Assembly (NCBI GenBank): GCA_036877525.1
Contig: JAZGTH010000005.1
Coordinates: 13,022,501 to 13,086,500 of the forward strand
Direction: 5' to 3'
DNA length: 64,000 bases
DNA from: Chromobotia macracanthus
Lineage: Eukaryota; Chordata; Actinopteri; Cypriniformes; Botiidae
Both the position numbers and the translations under genes were made by a program. The notes under the pieces were generated by a model. It saw only the letters and a program-made list of their open reading frames with translations, searched no databases and was not told the DNA's origin. Of this stretch, positions 39,501 through 53,400 are shown piece by piece (position 1 is the stretch's first letter; each line of letters begins with the position of its first letter).

Positions 39501-42500
39501 CGGAGAAACAGTTTGACATAAACCCACGGCACAAAACCGGGCCAGAATTTAGGGACCAGATGTTTGGAAGTATATTTAGTTTCTCTGTTTGTGTCTGTTT
39601 GATTGTCTTAATTCTTGAGAGACTTCAACAAACCCCTGACTGGATTAAAGGCAGAGAAATGTGATTTATTTAGTAAACCATTTAATTATTGTAGTCAGGC
39701 CTTTTAAACAGTATGTTACCATGAACTGTGAATCCATGAATCCAGTTAAGGACCAGGATTGTCACATAATTGCCTGTTTCGTAATTGGAAATTTGTTTGT
39801 ATCGAATTTCTGATAATCTGCACAGATGCTGTTGGCTTGTATTTAACACAGAATATTCTTGTTTGTTTTCATTCAGTGTTGTCGTATGAGATGTACCAAT
39901 CAATAGCACATAATTCAGTCTTCTTGTTACATTAATTAGCAGATGTAAATGCTAAACTTGGGATGTTTTTTGAAGACTGTTTTGTATTAGAAGATTGCTT
40001 TGAATTCTCCAGAGATCTGTGAGACTCACGCAGGGCCTCTCACACTCAGCTTGACATCCATCAGGGGAGGGGGAGACAGAATACAGGAGAAATACGGAAA
40101 GAGAGGATGAAAAACAGAGGAGGGAGACTGACAGAGACAAACAGATAAAGAAAGAGAGAAACAGCGGCTGTTAACTGAACATTCAGCCCAGACAAACATC
40201 TCGTACTGAATTATAATGGACTGTTTCCAGGTGCTGGAATCTGACCTGGAATCTGAGCATTATAAGAATTATAAAAGGTTTGAATAACTCAAGTAATAAT
40301 AAAACAATAACATTAATACAATGGACGTTTTGATAATATACAGATATTACACAAATTAAACAGATATATTAAATACAAAATGCAACATATTTGTTACCTA
40401 TTGGAAATGTCAAGGAAACTTTATTACAACCTAAAATTGTTAGCTGGGTAGAAGACCACTGCTTGGGAAATGTGTTGATTGTCTGATAATCTGTGTGTGT
40501 TTGTTGCTTAGGTCATATTTCTCTGCTAATTCCCATAGCAGACAAATAAGATACTCGTGTACACACACACGTCTACACGCGTATATACACACCTATACAG
40601 CATGCATGTGTAGATGTGTATTGTTCTGCACACATCTACAGAGTGACAGTGTTAGCTAAGCTGCTTTGAAAATGTAGCTACAATGATGTGAACACAGGTG
40701 AGGTAATCTTAGCAACAATATAAAGGATTAATCATGGAGGTTAATGGTTAGTTATTAAGTGTGGACTGGTTAAGACAGCCAAACAATGTAGTAAATAGGT
40801 GCATTTTAATAGCTTTTAAAGTCTGTATACATAAAATGCATAATGCATTCAGTAAATATAACTAATCACACTTAAAACGTACATTAATTTATGTAAGTAG
40901 ATAACAGGCGTAGTGGTAAACACCAGTGTTAACTAGTTGTTTATTTCACAACAAAGGTGCTGTACAGTGACCTCTGGGAAAATTTTGTGTTGATAGAAAA
41001 AAAACGGTAAATTGATTTATAATCTGTTTCACTGAAAATGAAATTGGATTTTCTAAGGCAACATAAAAGAGAGAGTTTGATTATTCAGCTCACTCTGATG
41101 TAAAGTCCGCACGCACTGCAATGTGACATTAAAACGACACATTTTGTCACGCCACACTGCATCTTGTTGGAATAAATAGCTTGTTAATGGAAAACTGTTC
41201 TGGAAACAGCTCTGAAACACCTCTGAAATTCTCTCTGCAGTAACACCCAGACCATCACTCACGTCCTAGAGAAGTCAAGCATAAAGATTTTAAAAAAGAA
41301 GAGAAAACTCATGAGGACCGTTTTCTTAAAGTGACTGACACACACACATCCAGCAGAACTGGTGTGTGTGGTACATCCTGTGAGCAACTTCCTCAGCACT
41401 TTCTCTCTTCAAAATCAACAGGAAGATATTTGAGTCAGCAAATCCATCCCAAAACGTATCCACGAACACAACCGTCACCTCCTTCAGTGAGGTTTTCACA
41501 CACGCAGGAGTTGAGGCCATTCAGAAATAATGTGCGGCTAGTTTTAGTCATGTGTTCTCAGCAAAACACAGAAAGTGATTTCTGTAAGAGCAATGCTGAT
41601 GTTGAGGAGTGGCGGTGCCGACTCAAAATAGCTTCCGGATAAAAATACATCATGTGAAGCAAATTTATCTGACATAAATCTAGCATTGTTGAGTTGGTCT
41701 GACCTACCAGAATATCCTCCGCTGACTCAACAAGGATTTTAAGATTCAGTTTGTTTCTGTGTCTATTGTAAATATTAAATTGTGGAAATACAACATTTTA
41801 TGGTCTACAAAATTGTGATTAATAGTTTCGTTTACCAGGTGTTTGTGCCAAGAGCTGTGTAAACAAATCTTTACAAACAACATGAAACACTGTAACACTA
41901 CTTAATGGGAAATAAGACGTGACTTGACTTTATCCAATGAGATTTGAATGGATTATTGGTTAATATAATTTTATCCGCCCATACCAACAGTTTTATTCTA
42001 GTTCAGCCTTTGAGTTGTACTGATTTTCTCATGTGTTGAGACAGACAGAAGTACATCTAGAGTGCAGTTTGTCTCTTTCTATTCATATAGTTCAACATTT
42101 AAGAAAGCAGCGAGTGTGTCCTCGCTCTCTCTTCTACAGTTCAACATGAGGGATCCAGTGAGCTGAACATCAGCTGACCGCAGCTAATGGAAGTACTCCA
42201 AGATGATTAGAAGAAGATCAGAACCATCACTTGTTTTCACACCCCACTGCTAATGTTGAGCAGAAGAGTGTTTTGTAAGAGTGTTCAGAGAGATGTATAC
42301 CCAGCTAACAGAGAACGAAGGTTATGTTGGCAGGAGGCTCTACGGAGACTGATACAGCACTGAGTTTATATCTGTTCAGTTCACTCCACCATCTCTGACT
42401 CTGCTTCTGTTCATCTCCCCTCTCTCTCTCCGTCTCTTTCTCTCTTTTAGAACGACTCCTGGGGGAAGCAGTACTCTTACGCCCTGTTTAAAGCCATGAG

Positions 42501-45500
42501 TCACATGCTGTGTATCGGGTATGGAGCCAGAGCACCCGTCAGCATGTCAGATCTTTGGATCACCATGCTCAGCATGATCGTGGGGGCAACCTGTTACGCC
42601 ATGTTCGTGGGTCACGCCACCGCCCTCATCCAGTCTCTGGACTCATCCCGACGACAATACCAGGAGAAGGTACAAAGAAAAACAGACAGACATCACCTGT
42701 TTCCCTGGTCTCAGTACAAATAGTGTCCACAAATAGTGTAAATATGTTTTTTATGTTTTATTTTGTTTGGTGAAATGACCAAGACAAGTTTTGTGGTGAG
42801 ATTTACCCAGCATGTCTCTGGTAGACATGCATTTGATCTGAGAAGACCTCATAGCATCTTGGGTAATGTGTCATCATTGTGTATCGCAAGCACATTATGA
42901 GCTCCCTGCTCATGAATCATTCAGGAATGACATCAGTATTGATCTCACATCAAAGAAATTCTACCTCTGTTCCCCGGGCAGGAGGCTGTGTGCTTCAGAC
43001 GACTGCAGATACAGGCCTGGCATCTACATGTACACAGATGGAAGCGTCTATACGAAGGGAAGAGCCATATGACCAAAATTTTGCTATTGTGATTTTATAT
43101 CATGGTAATGCTAAACATTAGGATATAAATGTACGTATTTTTGCTGGAAATTCAAAGATGACATGGTTTATTGTAAACAGCTGATGGTGATAGTGAGGCA
43201 GAAGTTACGGATTGCAGCTTTATGTAACACTGTTACCTGGACTGTGCAATTCAGGTGTGATGAGCGTCAGTTGGGCTTCCCACAGCCACGATGACTTCAC
43301 TGCTGTAGTTCATTGTGTGCTAAATTGAGGATTGTGATACTTTATCAGTGTATTGATTTCACTTTCTCTAAATGACACGTGACTCTAAATGAAAGCGGTT
43401 CCTATAGAACGTACGGCATGCTGGCCATTTGTAGTTGTAGCAAGTTTATCAGTGAACAATTAAAACGTCAGTCAATTTTTCACAGTTCCAAAAGTCAAAA
43501 ATGTAGAAGCCTTAAATTGCGTGACGGTTGCATAGAGTACTTTATGGTATTTTTTCATCATTTTAGGAGGTTGGCAGACGTAGTCACTAAGAAACATGTT
43601 TATATTTAATTTTTCCTCATTTTTGCATTTTAATGTAAAAATAACTGACTGATGAGGGTTAGTAAATAATCACTGAATGTTCGTCCTTCACTGAATCACT
43701 GAATTTTTTTTTTTTACAATACTTCATTGTTTTTTTGATGGCCATATACACACACATTGACATACAATCCATCCACTGTACCATCTGTACAAAGATACAC
43801 CAGCTCATTTTTCCTGCAGTTCATTTGTAACGCCTTTCACAAATATAACCCAGTTTAGGTGAATTTATGAAGCTGCATTTTCTTATTACAGACAGCTTCT
43901 ACATCACTCCTTTGACAGGCTGTTTAGCAGAAGTCGTTTAGAGGAGGGAATCGTGGGGTTTCCATCCACACTAATGGGATTCTGTTCACCGGGAAGGCAG
44001 GGTGTTCCAACCACACTCGGTCCACGTCCCATCAATTACAGATCCGCCTTGTTTGAGTTCCACACATCGCTGGTGTCACCTTGAGACAAAATGCTTCCGG
44101 TGTCCGTATCCGGCTCTGATCCTCCATGTAAATATAACTCTTTGACCTTGCTGCAGACGTGTGCCGTTTCACCCAGTCGGGGAGCGTGAGACATTTCTCT
44201 CCCACTTAGAATAGTCACTGCTGTGGTTTTATCCCACCATTCTCAGTGGTCACTACATTTAAACAGAGGAGGTCAAATGATAGTGCCAATTTCACTGGAC
44301 CAACCTGATGAAAGAACATAATTAGTCAGATTGGCTTCATAAGAAGATAATGCTTGTTTAGCTTTTTCACCAGTTTTTGCTGATAAACAATTTGGCTGTG
44401 TTGGTTTATGAGGGAGATCAATCCAGCACTAACCAGCATGAACTAACCTGGATCAGCATGGAAATGAGGCTTTTACGACGGTCCTCATCTGGGAAGGGTG
44501 CCGTACTGGCTAACAGGGAACATGCTCAGAACGTTATCTAAAAGTATTTTTTTTAATATCTAAAAAAAAACGCTCTTGCTTGACTGTTAGTGGAACCTTT
44601 TGTTATGTCTTATTAAAAACACTATTCTCAAGTTGTTAATGGATTGTTTTACAATTGTTACAGAATTAAAAAAGATACAGTTCTTAAAACCAATAACATT
44701 AATACAATGTCTAAAAAACGGGATGATTTAAAAAGTTCCTAAAATATTCAAAATAACATTAACGTTTTTGTTACTTAATGGAAATGGTAGGGAAAAGTTC
44801 TTACAACCTAAAATTGTTGGCTGGGATGGTGGCTTACAATGTTGTAGGCAGACAGCTCACTAGATTTTGCAACACAACTAACACAGCTTTGTCCTGAACT
44901 ACTCATTTCTCTTGGACGTTTGGGGCATGTGCTCTAATTACAGATTTTATAAGAGATCTGGTGATGAGTTTTCTGACTCAGCTCTCAGACTGTCTGACTC
45001 ACAGACCATTAGATCTGCTCTTCCATTTGCAAAGATAAGGCTAAGAAAGCTAACTAATAAAAGACAAGCCCATTTCTGCGTTATCACTGTCATCTGCAGC
45101 TTCTGGAGGCAGATCTCCTATGATCAGAAGATCAATCCAGCACCGGGCAGAGATCAGACACTGTTCTCTAAACTCTTGAACTGGAAAAACCGTGACTGTC
45201 AGTGTGCTGGGCATGAGTTATATCTCAGAAAAAGAGTTTCTTCAAAGTACAAGATCAAACAAGATCAGCAGAAGATTCTAGGCAGCTGTTTCCCTGATGT
45301 GCGGTCAGTGTGCACCTCGTTCACCAGGTTGTTGATGTCTGTTTAGGAGCAAACCCAGCGGTTTTTCTTGGCATTTACAGAGTATCCCTCTGTAGGGGGC
45401 TGAAGTACTGTAGGGTCTTTTTATGATTAAAAAGAATGTAGACAGTGACCGTGTTTTGTAATTGAGTGAGTGGACACAAAGGTTAAACAGCTGGGTTGTG

Positions 45501-48500
45501 GCTTGGATGTTAAAAGTTCGTACAATCCTGTAGCTTAACTAGTAGAGAATAGTGCTAACCGGCATGGTTTGATTCCCACAAAACACACACTGAATGTATA
45601 TTGTGAATGGGCTGTAAGATGCTTTAGATAAACGTAACAGATGGTGTTTGTATGTTTGCTTGTGTCCGTAGTGATGGAAACATCCATACAATACCAGCTG
45701 TTGAATTTATTCAATTTATTCAAGTGACAGAACACTAAAAGATTATATGACCTCATTTTTGTTACTCAGTGAAAACATTATGGAAACGTTCTTACAACCT
45801 AAACTTGTTAGCTGGGTTATCAGTCCCCTTCATGAGCGTGGCAGTCTTGCCCCCTGCCCAGCTTCCTTTGCAATATTGTGGCACAAAGCACCTGTAGGTG
45901 AGTTATATTTCCCTTCTCTTTTGTTCCTCTGAGAGGTAGAGAGTGAGAGAGGCACCTGAGGTGGTCGAGAGAGGCGTATTGGGTCTGACACCTAATAGAA
46001 GCCCTGCCAGAGCCCGACTCGCAGTTAATGTAGTGGCTGCTTCTGCAGGAAGAAATGAAAAGAGCGAAAAAGGAGAGGTTATAAACAAACCTAATCTTAA
46101 CGTCGCATTTCTATTTCCACTATGATAATAAATGTGATGTGGATTCGCTTTCTGTGCATTTGTTCAGATGTTGTAGAGAGGAAACAGAACCAGCCTGGAG
46201 TTTAACACAGAGGTGGACTGGAAGCGCAGGGAAAAAGAAATTTAAACAGAAAAGGGAATGGAGAGGAATGGAACAGGGAGAGGATATCAAAAACATGGTG
46301 AAAGCAAAGCCAGGTTGAAGAACATTAGCTGATAGATGATTTGTCAGTGGCTGGTGGTGTGTCTGAAGTGGATATATAAAGACTGAGGAGAGGATACCTG
46401 TCATTCAAACAGACCGCAGGAAGATTTCATTATTACCTCTGTGGGAATCATGGAACCCGTGTAAGTCATCTTAACAAATGTCTCTGGGACGTGAGTGAGG
46501 ATGAAGATCAGTGTTCTGAGACAGATGACCCGAATAGCCTGACTTCTGTACGGTACACTCTCCACATTATCAAAACCTGTAATGAAAAAAACTCCCACAT
46601 CTTTGTGAGCTCAGTTTAAGTCAATGTACTGCAACAGAGAATTGATGTAGAACAAGAAAAAACCTTATTTTCGAACCCTGGTCTCTGTCTCACCTCTAAT
46701 TTACCACAACATCTTTGCGACACTCGCAGCTGTAAAATTGCAGCCTGCAAGACAAGAGTTATTCACAGGTGATTGTCTGTTAAACCACACACACTCATCC
46801 CCTGATTCTGTGTGTGTACGTCTGTGTAAGCAGGCTCTGATTACGGTTTCTGGAACCACTAGTTATTTTCCTTACCCAAAAAGTTTAGATGTGTGTTTTG
46901 AAGTGAGAGAATGAAATTTCACATACAAACATTTTCTCACCTTTATTAAATCAGTAGAAAAGTCATTTAAGAGATAGTGGGAGTGTTTTGATGAATGAGA
47001 AATTAGTTTTCTAAATCATGCACAATAAAACCAGGGATGTTTATAAAATAGCAGACAGGCTCAGTTTTAATTCCATGTTATTTGTAGCGCAATAAAAATT
47101 ATTTACTGACTGCTGCAGGGTTTATAGCATTACTGGTACTACTGTACATACTGTACTGATAGTAATAACATAGATTCAGCATGCATTTGTATAAAGGTTT
47201 TGTGTGTGTGTGTGCCCATCAGCCTGTTTTGTTTTTGCCCATATACCCAGTGACTCATTTTATCTCTGTAAAAAACTCATGAAACTCGTACCATACCGAC
47301 AGCCCACAGGTCAAAATGATTCATATTCTGTATATCCAGCGTTGACTCAGACTGTCTGAAGTTCTGTAACATTTTTTTTAATGTTCCACTACCAACTTAA
47401 GAATAAGGTTTTGATATGACATAACATTAAAAAAAGTTCTACAAAAAACTCTTCCATCATTTACTCACCCTTTTGTCTTTCCAAACCTGTATGATTTTTT
47501 TTGTATCTGAGGAACACAAACGATATTTTGAAGTACCCTGGAAACCAATCAACAGTGGCAACCGTTCACTTCCATTAACTTCCAACACAAAACCACAGAG
47601 ACATTTTTCCAAATATCTTCTTTTGTGTTTCACAGTAGAAAAAAGTTTTCAGGTTTAGGATGACATGAGGGCGAGCAAATGATAGAAGTTTCATTTTGGA
47701 GGGCAACAGACTTTGATCTCCATTTAAACTCATGAGTGTCTCATTGTAACTCATTCTTTCTCTGACTCTTTCAGTACAAGCAGGTGGAGCAGTACATGTC
47801 CTTTCACAAGTTGCCCGCCGACATGCGTCAGAAGATTCATGATTACTATGAGCATCGATACCAGGGGAAGATCTTCGACGAGGACAGCATTCTTAATGAG
47901 CTTAATGACCCACTCAAAGAGGTGAGACGTGAATATCTCACAGCATCTCACACTGAGCATGCTGCTGTGAGATTATCTGAGCTAACAGGTTTAGGTTATA
48001 AAACATTTCCCCAACGCTTCCATTAAGCAATTATTAAAACATTAAATAATAATGTTAACAAAATTTAATTCTGTACTTGTTTTTATATGTTAAAAAGCAT
48101 TCTACTAACGTTACTGCAGGAACGTTTTTTGATCTTTGGGACAACTTTTGGAGAATGTTAGCCAACAGTTTAGGAACGTTCCCTGTCAGCTGGGGTCTCC
48201 CTGCCAGCCCCATAATCCTTTAATTTAAATAATGTATATAAAATGTATAAACAAACAAAATGCAAACAACACCGACTTATAATATTAGCATATATTAAAA
48301 ATCAGAAATTTGCAAATCCGTTGCTCATGAAAATAAAGGAAAACATTTGCTTGCTTTTATCATATGTCTGTATTATAATAATTTATATTTTTATAAAAGT
48401 ATGAACAAATCATTGTTAATGCTTACTGTTCTGTTATCAGTCACATATTATCGGTTATATGTTTCAGTATATTAATTAAAATATAAATGCTAGTTCATCA

Positions 48501-50440
48501 AAGCATAAAGGATTTAAAGCCTGTGGATTCTAAGGGTTTATGGAGGGTTTACCCAGAATGCCACACTCCGTCATTACCATCGTGACTGAGCAGAACGCGT
48601 GTCTGTTGTGACACAGCAGGGTGAGATAACAGACAGCTTTATCCACACAACACCTTTAACACTCCAGCCATCCCCTCCCTCCCTTACAGATCTCTCTCTT
48701 ACTCAGGGCTGCTATTTTTACATGCACCGTCTTTGACAAACCGGCTTTAAATAAATGAATTCAGCTGCTTGTCTCCCCAGTGAAGGTAAAGGGCCGACGG
48801 AGCCTGTAAACTCATTATTTCCCCTGTGTGATCACAGACAGATTCAGTCTTCACACTCATGCCACACCAAACAAACATGTTTCACTGAGAAACTGCATGT
48901 CGGGCATCAGCTGCAGTGAGCTTAACTCTCAACGTGAGATTACTGCAATGCAGTGGACGAGAGACCGTAGAGGAGCACTAAGCTGAAGCTAAAAGCAAAC
49001 CAGAAGCCTTTCAAGCATTAATATACTTATAAAATTGCGGATTGTAGGGATGTCGCAATAAATCTGCATTGACAATAATTTTGATATTAATAATCACATA
49101 ATGATGACAAACTCCCTCTGTCTTCCTACACATATTTTGAGTGGGATTCATTGGCCAGATTATTGATATTTCTTTTTATTTGTGCTTTGTTTTTTCTGAC
49201 AGGAAATCGTTAACTTCAACTGTCGGAAGTTGGTGGCCACTATGCCCCTGTTTGCGAACGCAGACCCCAACTTTGTGACAGGAATGCTGAGTAAACTGAA
49301 GTTTGAGGTCTTCCAGCCCAATGACTACATCATCCGTGAGGGGACTGTGGGTAAAAAGATGTACTTTATTCAGCACGGAGTCGCCAGCGTGATTGCCAAA
49401 TTCAGCAAAGAGCTCAAACTTACCGATGGATCTTACTTTGGAGGTCAGTTGAAAAATTGTCATTTTACATCCATCTACAAAATGTCAAATTATTCCTTCA
49501 ACCCAGCTAACAGGGAATGTTCTCAGAACGTTGGCTAACATTGTCTAAAAGTTCCCTCCAAGTTATCAAAAACGGTCTTGCAGTAGCCTTAATAGAACGT
49601 TCCTAGAACATTCGAACAACATTGTTTTTGTCACTTAATGGACGCATTAGGGAAATGTTCTTACAACTAAAACTTGTTAGCTGGGAAAATTTGTTTAACC
49701 AATCACAGTAGTTATCTGCTCATATGGCTGTTAAATGACTGAGTAATACAGAACCACTAAACAATGTATTTTATGTAATTGATAAAGTTGTTTATTTTCA
49801 ATCAAATATTTCGTGTTATATTGACGTGACTTCTGCTTGCATTTCCGTAAAAGTACAGCACACAGTTTAACTCTGACGGAAATATTATATCTGATGTGTT
49901 TGACAAACTGAAACACAGAGGACGAAAAGTTTTAAATGCTAATTTCAATGCAATTTTCAGTCAAAAGTGTATGCTGAAACTGCATAAGATGTCATCAGGG
50001 CATTTGGCTATTGACCAAAAACGGTTGTATTCCCTCTGTAGTACAGTTAAACCAGGTAAACTTATCCATGTAATAATTTACCAAAAACAAGACAAGTGAC
50101 TATTTGACATGAGTACACGTCAGTCATGCTGTGTTTTATAATTCACAGAGATTGTCACAAATTACATTGTTTTTTGCCACACGTTCTTCAGTGTTACCCA
50201 AGCCATAGAAGTGTGGGAGGGAAAATTGAAATGAAAACATATTTCTTCCTCACGATTCATGAAGGTTATGTCTTGTCGCTGTGTGTCAAGGTACAACAGA
50301 CCTGCTCCAGTGGAAAACAATCTGCTGGTGGTGTTTTGGCCCTTGTGTGCCCTTGTGTCTGTGTGTGTGTGGGGGGGGGTGCATGTGTGTAAAAGCTGCT
50401 GGCTGTGGCAGAAAAGCTCTTTCTCCTCACTGAGTTGTGA

Positions 50441-50471
<31 letters not shown>

Positions 50472-53400
50472 TGCACCATACCAAACATGCAGGGATACAC
50501 AATGTACACAATTAAACTGTGTAGTCTAGTGGTGGACTGATGTGGGTTTATTTTTGATGCTGATATTAAAATGACCAACACAATGCAAATATACGGAATA
50601 CTTTTTTAAATATTTAATATTTATAAAAATAATTCAGATTTTCATTCATTTTAAAATGAATACATTTAAAACACTTTTTGGGAAACTTGTGTTTGGGAAC
50701 CACTTCTGTTAATTGGCCAGCTGGGCACAAAAACTCAAAGCGGCCACATATTAGCCAGTTAGAAGACAGGGGCAGTCAAGGAGTTCAGGGGCAGATTAAA
50801 GGGAGGCGTTTGCCTGATTTAATCGCAGCTGGGAAATACGCCAAACCGATGGATTTCCAAGTGCTAAGTTCAGGTGTCATCTCCATTTACAGAGGCGCAG
50901 GAGGAGGGCGAGCTGGTTGGACGGTCTTTCATGTGGGCGAGACTGACATCTTCACACACTAGTTTATGTGCTAACTCATTCAGGCACTCGTCCACTCATG
51001 GCAGCTGGCCATCAGTGTACATAGCAAGACCATTACGACAGCAAACAGAACCTTCATCATGTTTCATCATTTTTTTTTTTTACAGTGTCTCTAATCTTCT
51101 CCTTTCTGCTTCTCAATCACTCCTACCATCATTAGGTGATGAAAACACATTGCAGGCTAATGAACCAGAGAGAGAACAGACACTCAGCCAACAGGGAACG
51201 TTCTCAGAATGTTGGCTGACGTTCTCTTTGCAGTTGCAGCACTGTTACTAGAACGTTTTTAAGTGTTATGTCGTATAGGAAATATTATGTTGTTAGTGGA
51301 ACATTTAAAAACATTACAGAATTAAAAACGGTTTGAATAATGTTTATACGTCAAAGCAATAACATTAATACAATGTCTAGATTTTTAGACATTTTGAATC
51401 CTCCTAAAACTTTCAAAATAACATTAAACATTTTGGTTATTTAATGGAAACATTAGCGAACCTTAAGACAACTTAGGGAAACCTTCTTGCAATCTAAAAT
51501 TGTTTACCGGGCAGTGCCAGGTACTTTTGCCCACCTCTCCTTTATACTGCATGAGTTTTAGTGAAGCAGGAGAAGACATTGTTAATAAAATACTCTTAAC
51601 ACCTTGTTCCCACTTACATTGGGAGTGCTGTTGGCACATCTTACAGAATTCTTACAGACCTTGTCCAGGGCAAATTTCAAAGATGTCATGTCTAGAATCT
51701 GTGAATAATGATAGAAATCTGTCGTTTTGTAGAACATGCTGCGACATTTACAGCAAATATATTCACAGAATCGGTAGTCGTGATATTTGTGCCACTTCTA
51801 GATTAAAGAAATAACATAAGTGTCCCTGTGTATCTCAAGGTCAGATGGATGGGAGATCTGTAAGAAATAAGGATTTTCCCCAGAGATGCATTAAGACAAA
51901 TTGTGGACAAGATTACACTGTCAGTGATAAATCTATTGACAACACTTTTAATCAAAGTTTGTTCTCAATCTGTCTAAGACACTGACTGCTTAAAAGCTCT
52001 AGTTACAAATGTGTGTCTTTGGAAATCTTACCAATCAAACCATATTCAAAAAAGCACCAAAAATAAGTGAATATTTGTTGTTAAACAGAATTAAACTTAG
52101 TTAAGTTGGAAACTGCGCTATCATGACTCCATTTACAAACATGTAATTTTAAAAATGGAATAATAGATCAAGTGTATTGTTGTTTCTATTGTTGTAGCAC
52201 TGCTGTATGTTTGTATGCAAACTTCTTTTTTAAAGTTTGCTCCTCTGCTAATCCAGTTAGCCTTCATGACTTTTTTCACCATGTCTAGCTAACAGCCGCA
52301 AGTATGGAAAGTGTGACATTTTTATAACATTGCCTGTTTTGTCTGTTTCTCACAGAGATCTGCCTGTTAACAAAAGGTCGTCGTACAGCCAGCGTCCGCG
52401 CAGACACATACTGCCGACTTTTCTCGCTGTCTGTCGATCATTTCAATGAAGTATTGGAGGAGTATCCCATGATGCGACGTGCTTTCGAGACGGTGGCTAT
52501 CGATCGTTTGGACCGTATCGGTAAGAACACAATCCTTTCATCTTCTTAACGCCTGTATCTCGTGTGTGTGTTTATCTGACATTACCTAACATTTTCATTA
52601 CGTTATTTCTTGGTTATACAAAAAATATTCACAATTTCATTAATTCAGTAACTTTAAAACAGTCCACTAACAACTTTAGAATAATGTTTTTTGTTCTACT
52701 GACCCTACTGCAAGAATGTTTAATAACTTTGAGAGAACTTTCTAGAGAACGTTAGCCAGCGTTTTGAGAATGGTCCCTGTTACCTGGCTGATCGCTGGTT
52801 TCTAGACAGCCTAAGCTGATCATTAGTTAGTCAAGCTGGTCATTTAGTAGACCATCTTGGATCAACAATTCAGCTCCCAGTTAGTGGTCATGCTAGTCTT
52901 ATTTTACCAACTGGCTTAGATCAGATACGTTTCATAACTACAACATGAGATGGATTTTCCACAAGGGCTTGCTGTCTTAATCTTTATATTTGTCCAAATG
53001 TCTCGCATAGATTATAGCAGGTGCAGACCATAAAATAAACAGCAGCATCTAAATGTTAACTGCTAGTTTAAATGATTAGTCTGTCAGTGTGCAATTGTCC
53101 ATGAAACTGCCCCACCAGGCGCTGGACGCACTGCTGGTTTTGGTTCAGTGTCATCTTGTTTGGACGCATGGAGGGTGGACGGGGCAAATCCTCACCAACA
53201 TGAGCCTCTGGTCCACCCCCACCCTGCACACCTGGGTATGAGCACCACCCCACACCCACTTGGCCTTTGCAGCAGAGCGCCCCCTAGCAGGGATTTTGGC
53301 TGGTGCAGTAAAGTCAAGGGCACTGAATGACAAATTCTCAGAGGAGCAGTTCTTCACATGTTAGTGTAGCTCTTGTTCAGCTCAGATATGTTACTTATTT

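Larger units (their letters stand above)
35819..42450 (+). other. hcn1: hcn1 intron 3
   Basis: A 6.6 kb intron with donor GTAAGT and a long pyrimidine tract before the acceptor (42415-42450). It carries five AGCTAACA-family copies or fragments, an isolated GC-rich palindrome at 36700-36723, and a GC-richer stretch at 37284-37808 with a long antisense reading frame that I do not believe is coding. Confidence 0.9.
42670..47774 (+). other. hcn1: hcn1 intron 4
   Basis: A 5.1 kb intron with donor GTACAA and acceptor TTTCAG. It holds a near full-length AGCTAACA element (44504-44826), two fragments of the same family (45751-45819, 47362-47448) and an ANGEL-like element (47449-47700) next to exon 5. 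Confidence 0.9.
49444..52355 (+). other. hcn1: hcn1 intron 6
   Basis: A 2.9 kb intron with donor GTCAGT and acceptor CTCACAG. It contains two AGCTAACA-family copies (49502-49686, 51183-51515) and GT/G and CA microsatellites around 50359-50471. Confidence 0.9.

Noticed and set aside
44912..45346. 144-residue plus-strand frame in intron 4
   Set aside because: No recognisable domain, no family similarity that I can see, and it sits in an intron; length is within chance for a window this size.
51500..51814. 104-residue Cys/His-containing frame, considered as a retrotransposon zinc-knuckle or reverse transcriptase tail
   Set aside because: Cys/His spacing fits no motif that I know and there is no RT core nearby; it starts inside the end of a MITE.
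53100..53357. GC-richer patch with short frames on both strands in intron 7
   Set aside because: Mutually overlapping frames of about 60 residues with no domain; no splice signals consistent with an exon.
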